From: Symbiodinium natans
Lineage: Eukaryota > Sar > Dinophyceae > Suessiales > Symbiodiniaceae
Length of the DNA stretch: 40,000 nucleotides
NCBI GenBank assembly: GCA_905221605.1
Contig: CAJNDS010001702.1
Span: forward strand, 17,501-57,500
Direction: 5' to 3'
Shown here: piece by piece, positions 16,527 through 26,475 of the stretch
How the letters are laid out: each line of letters starts with the position of its first letter
How positions within the stretch are numbered: the first letter of the stretch is position 1
Notes under the pieces: model-generated
What the model was told of the DNA's origin: nothing
Seen by the model: only the letters and a program-made list of their open reading frames with translations
Database searches by the model: none
Made by a program: the position numbers and the translations under genes

Positions 16527-16637
16527 CCCCTTAGGGTCCATGTACCTAAATGTCGAATACTTGGGCCCTAAAGGCCCTATATAGGAGGTACTTTAAGGGG
16601 CCAAATACTCCCTATTTGGGTACATGGACCCTTAGGG
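16527..16637 (+). repeat. foldback element E
   Basis: Left CCCCTTAGGGTCCATGTACC continues to TTGGGCCC at 16568. Right GGGGCCAAATACTCCCTATT runs to GGGTACATGGACCCTTAGGG. The arms are about 41 bp with roughly 80% pairing; loop about 28 bp; length 111 bp. Confidence 0.88.
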
Positions 16638-16787
16638 TTCTTTTCATGATTACGATCCTGGTCTTGGGGGGCGTGGAGCAACCCCCCAGCCTCCTAAGCC
16701 ACTCTGGGGCTGTGGGGTGTGAAGGTTGAGTTTTCGGGGGCTTGGGAAGCCATGAGCCTCTTCACAAATCCCAAAAACACCACACGA

Positions 16788-16845
16788 ACCCTAAACCCTA
16801 AACCCTAAACCCTGAACCCTAAACCCTAAACCCTAACCTCTAAAC
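16788..16845 (-). repeat. telomere-type tract
   Basis: Eight units, one CCCTGAA, last CCTCTAAA. Confidence 0.95.
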
Positions 16846-16977
16846 TCCCGCAAGAAGCAAGCTGACGCACTAAAAACCTTCTTCCCATGTCTCCAGTGTG
16901 GTAAAGGTTGGTTTAGGGCTGTCTGGGATTGGTTGCACTGGCTTTACTAAGTGTCTGCTCGGAGCCCTCAACCCTAG

Positions 16978-16998
16978 AGGAGAAAGAGAAGAAACAGA

Positions 16999-17029
<31 letters not shown>

Positions 17030-17036
17030 AGAGAGA

Positions 17037-17069
<33 letters not shown>

Positions 17070-17195
17070 AAGAGAAGAGAGAGAGAGAGAGACAGAGACA
17101 GAGAGAGGGAGAGAGAGCGAGAGCGAGAAAGCGAGAGCGAGAAAGCGAGAGCGAGAAAGCGAGAGCGAGAGAGAGGCAAAGAGCGAGAAGCTTAG
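16978..17195 (+). repeat. polypurine GA-rich block
   Basis: About 210 bp almost only A and G on the + strand, with GAGAGA runs, a few GACA breaks and GAGAGCGAGAAAGC units (14 bp) at the right. Long frames over it on both strands are low-complexity artefacts. Confidence 0.95.
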
Positions 17196-17377
17196 GGTTG
17201 ATTTTGCAGAGGTTAGGGCTTGGGATCACCATTCCCCCGAACAAAAGAAAAACAACACACAGAAAGAAAAGCGAAGCTCAAAACTCAAAACCCGGCACCT
17301 TGGTTTCCCGGAGCTTCTTGGCGAACGCCCCAGCAAACGGATGCCAACCTTGCGCGCTCACTGGCGTGGGGCCATAT

Positions 17378-17600
17378 GAACCCTAAGCCCTGAAACCCTA
17401 AACCCTTAAGCCCTAAACCCTTAAACCCTTAAGCCTTAAACCCTAAACCCTTAAACCCCAAACCTTTAAACCCTAAACCCTAAACCCTTAAAGCCTCAAA
17501 GCCTCAAACCCTTAAACCCTTAAACCCTGAAACCCTCAAACCCTAAGCCCTCAAACCCTAAACCCTCAAACCCTAAACCCTGCAACCCTGAACCTTACAG
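17378..17600 (-). repeat. degenerate telomere-type region
   Basis: About 220 bp of CCCTAAA, CCCTTAAA, CCCTCAAA and CCTCAAAG variants. Confidence 0.9.
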
Positions 17601-17794
17601 CTGAAAGCCTGAACCCCTGAACGCTCGGCAGAAGAACCTATGGCAAGGTCGGGAGTGTTGGGCTGAGGGTTTACGTTTGGAGCGATTGACGATTTGAGGG
17701 TTTGAGGGTTGAGGGTTTCGAAGGGAGGGCTCCAAAAGAGTCCAGATGAGACTTGTCCAGTGTCACCAAAACTGAAGAAGCAACAGTGTTTTGA

Positions 17795-17889
17795 GGGTTC
17801 GGGTTTAGGTTAGGGTTTTGGGTTTAGGGTTCGGGTTTAGGGTTTAGGTTTTAGGGTTTCGGGTTTAGGGTTTTAGGGTTTAGGGCTTC
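17795..17889 (+). repeat. degenerate telomere-type tract
   Basis: TTTAGGG mixed with TTTCGGG, TTTTAGGG and TTTTGGG. Confidence 0.88.
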
Positions 17890-17984
17890 GGCTGAACCCT
17901 AGACCAGTTGACGGAGGGTTGAAGGACATGATGAAAGCTCCTCAGCTCAGACACGTCAAGGACCAAGTCTTTCGCAACATAAGC

Positions 17985-18014
17985 GTTTAGGGTTTAGGGT
18001 TTAGGCCTAGGGTA
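17985..18014 (+). repeat. telomere-type tract
   Basis: Three to four units. Confidence 0.9.
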
Positions 18015-18388
18015 ATTACGTGGTCCCTTCTTCTTTGGGTGGGCATTGAGGGATGCGAGCTACAGGGTTTGAGCACGTGAACCCCCAGAATTGAATTTGA
18101 TTACCTGCCCCAATATGAGTTCAGGGTTTGGGCTTAACATGCGCCAGCCTCTGTTCAGAGCGTACCAAACGTCGTTGAGATTTCCAGACCTGAGGAACAT
18201 CCAAGCCCTAAAGTTTAGGCTTCAGCTCTGTGGCTTGTGGGGCTTGCGGCTGAGGGTATTTGCCACCCTCCAGCCCCCCAAAAACGAGCAAAAGAAAACA
18301 CCCTGCACTTTGGGTTTGTCTCAACTACCCTGTCGGATTTAGGTGTTGGTTGAAGGTTTAGGACCCGAACTATCTACTCTCATAGAGC
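18015..18388. other. island, no feature recognised
   Basis: One + frame of 83 codons (18091-18342), not recognised. Nothing else seen. Confidence 0.4.
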
Positions 18389-18389
18389 C

Positions 18390-18442
18390 CTAAACCCTTA
18401 ACCCTAAATCTTAAACCCTGAACCCTGAACCCTAAACCCTAA
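18390..18442 (-). repeat. telomere-type tract
   Basis: Seven units with AAATCTTAA and CCCTGAA variants. Confidence 0.9.
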
Positions 18443-18980
18443 AAGGAAGCTGAACTTCGAGAGGAGGTGTCACTCATTGTCGCTCTAGACCCGGTCTGAG
18501 CTGCAAGATGTAAGGCCCGGAAAGCCCGAACAGAAAGTACGCCAAACCTCACTTCAGCGCATGCGGGCGGCTCGAGTGCTGCTTTGATGCAGTCACACTG
18601 CTGCTCCCACTGACGCTTGCGCTCCTAGCGGGTGCCAAGGACTCCAAGGTTGACGACATCCATAAACGGAAGGAAAAAATATGAAAATGAAACAAGAATA
18701 ATAATGCTGGCATAATTGTATACTACTTTCTCTGCTATTACGATAAGGTGATAATATCAGAATGTTCATACCATTCTATTGTTAAAATATGTTCATGTTA
18801 CAATATTACCCTTATTTACTACTATACTACAATACTACAATCTACTAGATTATATTGTAGCACTGGAATACTTCATGTTTTGGCGCTTTCATGTCTTAAT
18901 GCATTAACATTTTTACACTTGTATAATGCCAAAATATCATCTATTTGAGGGGCAACCAAAGCTAGCCTGGATTGACACCA
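18443..18980. other. island ending in an AT-rich block
   Basis: 18670-18950 is clearly richer in A+T than its surroundings (ATAATAATG, TACTACTATACTACAATAC). The + frame 18748-18948 lies in it and is not recognised. Confidence 0.5.
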
Positions 18981-18994
18981 ACATGGATTAGACA

Positions 18995-19125
18995 CACCGA
19001 CACCACTACCACCACCACCATTGCCACCACCACCACACTCCACACTCCACACTTCCACACTGCGCCGCACGCATCCACACTCCACACTCTACCACCAGCA
19101 CCACAACCACCACACTCCGCCACCG
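18995..19125 (+). repeat. CAC/CCA-rich simple sequence
   Basis: CCACCA triplets and CACACTCCA units; Thr/His/Pro-rich frames are artefacts. Confidence 0.9.
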
Positions 19126-19129
19126 CGCT

Positions 19130-19865
19130 TGCGGAGCTCTCCGAAACATGGTGCGCTTCGGAGCTCGCCCGCTCGCTCATACAAACCGCGATCTATATAT
19201 CGCACAGGTGGTTTTAAGGCAGTTTGAAGGCAAATGTTGATAGATTCGAGGAATGTTGCCCTCCCCCCCCCCGCAGTGTCAAGCTAGTTACGCTAGCTTT
19301 CGTGATTATTATCTCGAAAAAGTGGCTGCTACATTCTGCTATTGTACATGGTTTTATGGCACTCGGTATATATATATATGTATATATATAGATATATGCA
19401 TGTATATGGCATACCCGAGTATCGTGTACCCTTCTGCTTGTTGTGGGGTTGAGGGCTCTAGCGCTTTGTTCGCGTCTGGGCAAGATGTCTGAACTCCAGC
19501 GAAGCCCGCGGCTTGCGAGGCTGCGTGTCACGAAAATGTGGTTGGTGCGTACTTTTCTGCATTCTGGGCGGCTGGACTCAGGGGATTTGGTCGCTAGGAG
19601 TGTTTTTGGGGTGGTGTTGAAATGCTTCTACAGTCGTCTTGAGGAGTGCTTGTGGGTTTCATCGCGGAGTGGTCTTAAGGAGTGTTTTGCACTGTTTCAG
19701 GTCTCAGGACAGGAGTTAAACCCTTCTCTTTCGCTACAGTAAGTTTTTTTAAAAGGTTCAAGGTTTATAGGGGTAAGCCCGAAACCCTTAACCCTAAACC
19801 CTACTTGAACCCCTTAGGTAAAGGGGATACATAAGGGCTTCAAGTCGGGTTTGCGGCTTCGGGGG
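19130..19865. other. island, no gene assigned
   Basis: Contains a TA microsatellite (19368-19398) and overlapping frames of 79-105 codons on both strands. None recognised. Confidence 0.45.
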
Positions 19866-19868
19866 GTT

Positions 19869-20011
19869 ACCCTAAACCCTACACTAAACCCTAAACCCTA
19901 TAAACCCGATAAACCCTATAAACCCTATAAACCCTATAAACCCTATAAACCCTATAAACCCTATAAACCCTATAAACCCTATAAACCCTATAAACCCTAT
20001 AAACCCTAAAC
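19869..20011 (-). repeat. telomere tract turning into 9-bp array CCCTATAAA
   Basis: Starts with CCCTAAA units, becomes about 12 copies of CCCTATAAA, and returns to CCCTAAA at the end. Confidence 0.97.
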
Positions 20012-20147
20012 TCCATCCGTGTCCTGCGGAGACAGCCGATCGAAGCGATCGTAGTCCTTCGGAGGTGCGCACAGAGAAGCCCACGGCTCAAGGGAATGGA
20101 CTGTTAGAGTTTAGGGTTTCGGGTTTAGGGTTGGGGTTTGCGGCTTA

Positions 20148-20225
20148 GGTGAAAACACATATGTATGTATACATATATATATACATATATACTTATTATT
20201 TACATGTATTTGTTTTTGTATGTAT
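20148..20225. repeat. TA / GTATA microsatellite
   Basis: CATATGTATGTATACATATA and similar. Confidence 0.9.
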
Positions 20226-20452
20226 CATGATCACATGCACCATGATTCTGTTATGATCAACTCAGATTCCGTCAGTGACTCTGTAGCAAACCCCGCTCTG
20301 ATAGGTGAGAGGCTGTGCTTGGAGACTCCGTTCGTAAGGATTTCAGGGTTTAGGGAGGCGTCATAAACACCAATCCCCATGAGCCCGATCAGCATGCCCT
20401 GCAGCCTATTGCTGCGGGGCAAGGTTCTGGGCTTTTAGGTTGCTTTTGGGGC

Positions 20453-20510
20453 CCTAAACCCTAAACCCTAAACCCTAAACCCTAAACCCTAAACCCTAAA
20501 CCCAAAACCT
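20453..20510 (-). repeat. telomere-type tract (CCCTAAA)n
   Basis: Eight pure units. Confidence 0.97.
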
Positions 20511-20554
20511 GCGGCTGGGAAGCTGTAAGGTTGAACTGGGGTCTGAATAAAGGT

Positions 20555-20592
20555 ATGTGTGCATGCATGCATGCACGTGCGTGCCTGCGTTT
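20555..20592. repeat. GCAT / GTGC simple repeat
   Basis: GTGCATGCATGCATGCACGT, alternating purine-pyrimidine (possible Z-DNA). Confidence 0.85.
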
Positions 20593-20837
20593 GTATTGGT
20601 GTTCGTAGCTGGGCGTGTATATAATCTGGTTACCCAAGCCTGGAGGTTTGTGGTCCGCTATGAGTTGCACCTACCACGCTGTCCTTAGCCGCCTGAGTCA
20701 CAGAACCTTAGTTCTGGCATGCACGACTGCTACACCGCAAGCGCCCTGAACGCCAAACCCCGCCCCAAGCAAAGAATTCCCCTTCATGGAGGCTTCCGTC
20801 CTCGTGGCCCTTGCCTGCATCGTTCAATGCTCTTCGG

Positions 20838-20866
20838 TTTTTTTTTTTGGGGGGGGGGGGGGGGGG
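20838..20866 (+). repeat. T-run joined to G-run
   Basis: About 11 T followed by about 18 G; the complement is a C-run joined to an A-run. Confidence 0.93.
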
Positions 20867-20888
20867 TCCTGGGGCTTGCTGGGGGCCG

Positions 20889-20995
20889 AAACCCTAAAAC
20901 CCACAAACCCTGAAACCCTAAACCCCTAAAACCCTGAACCCAAAACCCCTGAAACCCTGAAAACACTAAACCCTTAACCGTTTGACCCCTTAAAC
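20889..20995 (-). repeat. degenerate telomere-type tract
   Basis: CCCTAAAA, CCCTGAAA and CCCTAAACC variants. Confidence 0.8.
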
Positions 20996-22060
20996 CCTGA
21001 GGGAATTAGTGTTCATGGCTCTTGGCTTAAGTTTCAGTCTTTTGGGGTGGTTTTGGGGAGGTGCTGATGTAAAATCTTGGGGTTGTAGGGTGTGGGGTTT
21101 TACTAGGAGTCTTTTGTCGTCGAGAACCTCCCCTTTGCCGAGTAGCCAAGAATGTAGATCAGCCACCATCAGCTCACAGTTTCGGAATGCATAGCTCGCT
21201 CAGGTTTAGGGCTTCAAGGTGCAAGGATCTAGGGGTTAATTTAAGGTACTGAGGATCATGCACAGCCCTCGACGGTGTAGGGCGAAAGATGTAAGGCTCA
21301 AGGAGAAAGACCCGACAGCGAAACATCCCGGTGACTCCATCAACTGCCGAAATCTGTAAAAGCCAGAGCTGAAGCCTTAAGCCCCCCAACCCTAAACTCT
21401 TCTAAGGCCGCTGGGCTTCAACAATCCTCCCATAGGCCTTTGCCGCCCTTTTTGCCGCCCTTGGCTTTGCCTTTCCACCTGCAATTGGGGCTTCTGGTTG
21501 AGGGTGGTGATTTCAAGAACTGACGTCTTACCAGTCGTACCCAACATTGTATGCGTTCGAAGACAACGGAGGGAATATGCTAACTGCAAGCCCCAAACCC
21601 TGAACACTACGAGCTTCAGCCCTTATTCCCCTTAGGGCGCTTCTGGGTTCAGGGCTTGGGGAGCTCTCTCCACCAGGCGCAAAGCTGGAATTCGAAACCC
21701 AGACCCTTCACAACCTGGTGCTCGCAACCCAGAACTCCAGCCCTTGACGAGCAACCACTTGCTAAAGGCCACAATGACTTCTTTTGTGACAAGCCAGAAA
21801 CTTAGAAGAAAAAGGCCAACTAGCCTAACGCGCAAAACCCTAAAGCACAAGACCCTGATCCATCCCTGAACCCCAAAAGGAACTGGGCGACCCTCAAGAA
21901 CGCAACAACCCTACGCCCCGCAGGTTCAGGCTTTAGGACTTTAGGATTTGGGGCTTCAGCTTTCAGAGTGTTTGATGTTGTGTTGCTCTCGCGGCTTTTG
22001 GCTTTGGTTGTTTGCGCCTGGTGAGCTGGGGGGAGGGTGGGGGGGTGAGTGGGTGGGTGC
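20996..22060. other. long island, no gene assigned
   Basis: About 1 kb nearly free of intact heptamers. Frames of 60-72 codons occur on both strands (for example 21174-21389, 21392-21607 and 21632-21850 on -). None recognised; lengths are chance-like. Confidence 0.45.
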
Positions 22061-22158
22061 TAAACCCTGAGCCCTAAGCCCTAAGCCCTAAACCCAAAAA
22101 CCCCTGAACCCTGAATGCGTGGACGCTACATGCCCAGACTGGGAGCCGAAAACGCCCA

Positions 22159-22194
22159 AAGGGTGTAGGGTTTTTTACCCTAAAGCCTATACAC
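22159..22194. repeat. short telomere-like inverted repeat
   Basis: GGGTGTAGGGTTTT faces ACCCTAAAGCCTATACACCC; the outer stem GGGTGTAGG pairs with CCTATACACCC with one bulge. Confidence 0.75.
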
Positions 22195-22950
22195 CCTGTA
22201 AGCCCTAGAAACCCTATAAACCCGATCGGGCATAGCGGGTTCAGGGCTGAGGTTTAGGGCTCCAAAGCCCGGAGCTCTCAACTTTGGACCAACACCCAAA
22301 CCCGAAAGTGTCGAAGGGCTAGGAAACATGCCCTAGAGAAAGGTCCACAAATAACGGATACTCATGTAAGACTGATATGAAGAAAAAGAACAAAACCCGC
22401 CAAACTTTAGAACTTTAGGGCCTCAGGGTTTTGTGGTTGCCCCTGGCCTGTCTCCTTTGCCCCAGCCCCACTGGGCGTTCTGCTGATAGGGGTCTGGGTC
22501 CTGCATCCGAGACTTCAGTGCGGGATCATCGAGTCGTGAGGGAGATCTCGGATTCAGGGAAGTCAGCATTGGTTCAGAGATCATATCTTCGCCTTGGCAT
22601 ATACTACCCTTGGGGCAAACAGAGTCCGCGGCAGCTTCACATCTGCATTCAAGTAGGGCTAACGGGATTTGCTTGGGAAAGCCGAGAATGCCGCTAGATC
22701 CTGGGAAGAAGATGGGCCACGCCTGAATCGATGTACGGCAGTGCACTCAATCATGCGGACATTGCTAATGAGTCCCCAGAAGCCCAAGAGCGGGCAAAAC
22801 TATGGAGGAGGGTTCCGGGCGGAAAGGAAATGTACGACTGGTCTCAATGTTTCGTCGCTTCTGAACAGATTGGCTGAGCTTTCTGCTCTTTCAGCATCGG
22901 CTGTCCGGAGCTCAGACTAAAACAAAAATGCAGGGGGTGGGTTTGTGTGA
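22195..22950. other. island with competing frames, no gene assigned
   Basis: The - frame 22423-22746 (107 codons) and + frames 22431-22697 and 22669-22920 overlap. The last ends with a TAA and a Ser/Ala/Leu-rich tail (LLNRLAELSALSASAVRSSD). None is recognised and they cannot all be real. Confidence 0.4.
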
Positions 22951-22953
22951 CTC

Positions 22954-23008
22954 CATATATATATATATTATTATATTATATTATATTATGTTATATTATA
23001 TTATATTA
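22954..23008. repeat. TA then TTATA microsatellite
   Basis: Short TA run, then about eight TTATA units. Confidence 0.93.
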
Positions 23009-23030
23009 ATGTTGCACCCGCAATATTCTA

Positions 23031-23115
23031 GGGGGCCGCTATTATGAAAAGCTTTCCGGCTATTCAGGATCTGGACCCTCTGTTTTGGGGGTCCGCTATA
23101 ATGAAAAGTTTTCGG
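23031..23115 (+). repeat. direct repeat of a GGGGGyCCGCTATWATGAAAAG unit
   Basis: Two units, 23031-23059 and 23087-23115, 56 bp apart and nearly identical. They resemble the CCCGCTAAAATTATAAAATC pair at 9036-9110, also a dimer. Confidence 0.75.
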
Positions 23116-23239
23116 GCCGGGCCTGTTTTTTTCATGGATTTTGAGGTGGACAACTTAACAACTCATCACACAACACTCAATCTCCTGGCCCCCCCCCCCC
23201 CTCCTGACTGTTTGGGGTCTTTTTTTATTCAGGGTCGCG

Positions 23240-23545
23240 ACTGTTGGAGGGGGGGGGGAGGGGGGGTGGGGGTTACCTTATCCACCTACCCTGGCGGCGT
23301 GTTGGCTGGGAAAAGGTGAAAACCTCCCTCTTTCCCTCCTTACCCCCAAAACGCGGAGGGGGGGGGGGTAGGGGGGGGTTTGCGGGCAGCTTTTCCCTGG
23401 AGGGCCAGGCCACCCACACGGCATAAACTCACGGATCATTGGCGGTTTCGCACAGGACATAGGAGGCCCTTTCCCCACCCCTACCCCCCCCCTACCCCCC
23501 CTACCCCCCCCCCCCCCCCCCCCACCCCCCTACCCCCCCCCCACC
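23240..23545. repeat. G-rich then C-rich low-complexity block
   Basis: G-runs with single A or T breaks (23248-23277, 23357-23380) are followed by C-runs with single T or A breaks (23476-23544). The two can pair as an imperfect inverted repeat. Confidence 0.9.
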
Positions 23546-23652
23546 AACTTTGGCATCCTTTGACCTAACGAACGCGTTTAAACCTTTCAACTATGCTCCA
23601 GCGGGGTCGGCGGCTTGAGCCGGAGGCTCTTAAATTAAAGCAGGTCCAACAA

Positions 23653-23898
23653 AATATATATTATATTATATTATATTATATTATATTATATTATATTATA
23701 TTATATTATATTATATTATATTATGATATATTATATTGTGTACATATATATATATATATTACATATATTACATATATTACATATATTACATATATTACAT
23801 ATATTACATATATTACATATATTACATATATTACATATATTACATATATTACATATATTACATATATTACATATATATGTATATATATATATATAATA
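23653..23898. repeat. compound microsatellite TTATA / 9-bp ATATTACAT / TA
   Basis: About 14 TTATA units (23657-23728), a TA run, then about 12 units of the 9-mer ACATATATT (23760-23870), then TA. Long Tyr/Ile/Thr frames are artefacts. Confidence 0.97.
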
Positions 23899-24053
23899 TG
23901 TCTGGCAGGCCTACCCTGGACCTCGGGCCCAACACAAAAACGCAATCTCGCATGGATTTTGGAGGGAGGAGGCCTTCTGCGCAAAATTTCGCATCTCCTA
24001 AGATAGTTGGGTGAGCCATAACCTGCGGAAAAATGGGTACTGGGGACACAGGT

Positions 24054-24155
24054 AGGGTTTAGGGTTTAGGGTTTAGGGGTTTAGGGTTTAGGATTTAGGA
24101 TTTAGGGTTTAGGGTTTAGGGTTTAGGGTTTAGGGTTTGGGGTTTAGGGTTTAGG
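24054..24155 (+). repeat. telomere-type tract (TTTAGGG)n
   Basis: Fourteen units with TTTAGGA and TTTGGGG variants. Confidence 0.97.
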
Positions 24156-24287
24156 GGCGAGTGTCTTGGGAGTACAGGGCACACACACTCCTCGACGAGG
24201 TCGTCCGCTGAGTAGAGAGGAGGTCCTTTGCCATGTCCTTTGCCCTGCTCCTGCAAGTCGGCTTCCACACAAGGAGATCTAAAGGAG

Positions 24288-24340
24288 CCCTAAACCCTAA
24301 ACCCTAAACCCTAAACCCTAAACCCTAAACCCTAAACCCG
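24288..24340 (-). repeat. telomere-type tract (CCCTAAA)n
   Basis: Seven pure units. Confidence 0.97.
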
Positions 24341-24455
24341 AAAGATGTGAGGTCGGTAGCACAGATGACTTGCAAAGCACACCCCGCCGCACCCCAGACC
24401 CTGAACCATAAGCCCTCCCTAAGCCCCAAAGGCCCTCAAAGACCCAAAGGCCGTT

Positions 24456-24516
24456 GAGGGTTTAGGGTTTAGGGTTTAGGGTTTAGGGTTTAGGGTTTAG
24501 GGCCTTAAACCCTAAG
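24456..24516 (+). repeat. telomere-type tract ending in an inverted unit
   Basis: Six TTTAGGG units, then GCCTTAAACCCTAAG, a short fusion-like junction. Confidence 0.92.
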
Positions 24517-24606
24517 TAATGAAGGCCCCTAAGGACCGACAAACTGCTCTGAGGGTATAGGGTTCAAGTCTTACAAACTGAGAAGTTTACCTGGACCCTC
24601 AACTGT

Positions 24607-24738
24607 AGTTTCTGGTAGCCCAGTAGCCATATCATAACGGATCATAATAAGGGCACGATTTCTTGGGTTGGTTACTTCAAAAGGCAACCCAGAACCAAAA
24701 AAAAAGGTTTAGGGTACCTCTGGGCTACCGGGTAGTTA
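24607..24738 (+). repeat. foldback element J
   Basis: GGTAGCCCAG (24614-24623) pairs perfectly with CTGGGCTACC (24720-24729), with further partial pairing outward. Length about 125 bp. Bases 24613-24635 match 39751-39773 at 19 of 23 positions. Confidence 0.65.
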
Positions 24739-25042
24739 AATCAACAGAACAGCAGCCCAAAATCTCTCATTCTTACAAGCCCCTAAGCCTGAAGCCCTCA
24801 ACTCTGCTATGGCTTCAGCACGCGCTTCGCGCATGGACGCACTGTCAGGCCCCAAAAACCCTTTGGATTGGCCTGGAAAAGCTATTGAACCCTAAAGCCT
24901 AAACCCTAAGCCCTAAACCTTAAACCCTGAATGCGGTTCAGGGTTTATAGGGTCTAAACCCGAAGTACCGGCCCTGGAGACAAAGCCGCCTGCGGAGAGG
25001 GTGGCACTTGGAACGCAGGACCTCACGACCAAGACGCCAGAA

Positions 25043-25090
25043 GTAAACCCTAAACCCTAAACCAACCCTAAAACCTAAACCCTAAACTCA
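25043..25090 (-). repeat. telomere-type tract, interrupted
   Basis: Five to six units with CCAACCCTAAAACC interruptions. Confidence 0.88.
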
Positions 25091-25298
25091 GGGTCTAGAG
25101 GGTTTAGAGGGTTGATTGCTGAGGGTTGAGCGGTTTAACTGTTTAACCAAATCCAGGCAGCCGATTGAAGGTCTAGGGCTTTCGGGGTTCCAAACTCTCG
25201 GGTCCTAGTATGCTCGAGCGCCGGAGGAATTTCGGGGAGTTTCGAAGGCATCACGAAAGGGTTTTGGTCCAATTATTGGGCTCAGAGTTTTGGTCAAG

Positions 25299-25350
25299 CC
25301 CTAAACCCTAAACCCTAAACCCTAAACCCTAAACCCTAAAACCCTAAACA
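25299..25350 (-). repeat. telomere-type tract (CCCTAAA)n
   Basis: Seven units, one CCCTAAAA. Confidence 0.97.
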
Positions 25351-25485
25351 GGAAGCCAGAGATGTGGGGCGAGGATGAGCACGCCATTCCCCTACACCCG
25401 TTTCCCAAACCTTTCTCAGAACTCCCTTCTTTGGGGCCATGGGCCCGGCGAAAGAACATGGTTCAGGGAATTAGGTGCATGTTGC

Positions 25486-25594
25486 CCCTAAACCCTAAAC
25501 CCTAAACCCTAAACCCTAAACCCTAAACCCTAAACCCTAAACCCCAAACCCTGAACCCTGAACCCTGAAGCCTGAACCCTGAACCCTGAACCCT
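25486..25594 (-). repeat. telomere-type tract with CCCTGAA tail
   Basis: Eight CCCTAAA units, then a homogeneous run of about six CCCTGAA units. The variant seems to have spread by local duplication. Confidence 0.97.
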
Positions 25595-25698
25595 GTAACC
25601 ACAACCTGGACCCAACAGAGCCCCTGAGTCGTCATGACTTGCAACCAAGCGGCCCATAGGCACACAAGGCACACCATTGGGGCCAACGATCCACCTTT

Positions 25699-25755
25699 TA
25701 GGGTTTAGGGTTTAGGGTTTAGGGTTTAGGGTTTAGGGTTTAGGGTTTAGGGTGC
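25699..25755 (+). repeat. telomere-type tract (TTTAGGG)n
   Basis: Eight pure units. Confidence 0.97.
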
Positions 25756-26355
25756 GAGGGTTGTCTTGAGGGGGGAGGGGGGCCCGGATATGGGGTACAT
25801 TTAGGCCAGTGCTTCGAGAAGGGGGCTGCGAGTAGGGTTCACGGTTGAGGGTCGGTAAACAAATCTCACCCTTCACTGCACTAGGCTTTTTTGGCAACTG
25901 AAGGCTCTGCTGGGACTCCTGCGTACAGTTTAGGGTTCGAGGGTTTTTGCGGTTGAAGAGTTTGGGGGTTTTCGGGCCTTGGTGTTTAAGGGATTTGGAG
26001 TTCTAGGATGTAGGGTTTGGGGTTTGAGGTTCGATCGAAGCAAATAGTATAGTGAGATCCGTCCCAATGACCCATAGACCCTATACAACAGGCTCGGAGT
26101 GCGAGGCAAGTGTCCCATCCGACATGAAGCCGCCACCTCAGCCATGGGGCCCCAACAGGCTTCGTGTCCTAAACCAAGAAGGTGCATGCATGTTTGCCCC
26201 AGATCTGGTAGGGGCTTGGGGGGGCTTGGGGCTTTCGGGGTCTTTGTGGGCGTTTGAAGGCTTTTTGGCTGGAGGGTTAGAGAGCCCGGGTACATTCGGC
26301 AGGGTTATAAGGACTCTGAAACAGGTTGTAACCGTAGCTATCACTATTTGTAACC
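25756..26355. other. island with family B-like sequence at right
   Basis: At 26299-26355 AGGGTTATAAGGACTCTGAA and TTTGTAACCCTACC resemble the inner part of foldback B copy 2. The - frame 25930-26295 (121 codons) is Pro/Lys-rich, partly heptamer-derived, and not recognised. Confidence 0.45.
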
Positions 26356-26359
26356 CTAC

Positions 26360-26475
26360 CTAGACCCAAGAGTAACCCATGAATAAAAAGGGTGCCCATT
26401 TTTTGTTGAAAGGGGCTTCTAAGTGAACCTACACCCCTACACAACGGGAATCAGGGCCCCCTCCGGGTCCGAGCT
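26360..26475 (+). repeat. dispersed repeat family C, copy 2 (uninterrupted)
   Basis: Runs from TAGACCCAAGAGTAACCC through AAAAAGGGTGCCC, a T-run, AAAGGGGCTT and GGGAATCAGGGCC to CCGGGTCCGAG, with no telomere repeat inside. It serves as the unbroken reference for copies 1 and 3. Confidence 0.8.

Noticed and set aside
16898-17386. 162-codon Glu/Arg-rich + ORF and Ser/Leu-rich - ORFs
   Set aside because: These are translations of the GA-rich block; all frames stay open in such sequence.
19884-20091. Gly-Phe-Ile and Arg-Val-Tyr repeat ORFs on the - strand
   Set aside because: Translation of the CCCTATAAA 9-bp array.
21010-21031. Second spliced leader (ATGGCTCTTGGCTTAAG)
   Set aside because: Only the last ten bases are close to DinoSL; the match is within chance.
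23593-24014. Tyr/Ile/Thr repeat ORFs on both strands
   Set aside because: Produced by the TTATA and 9-bp ATATTACAT arrays.
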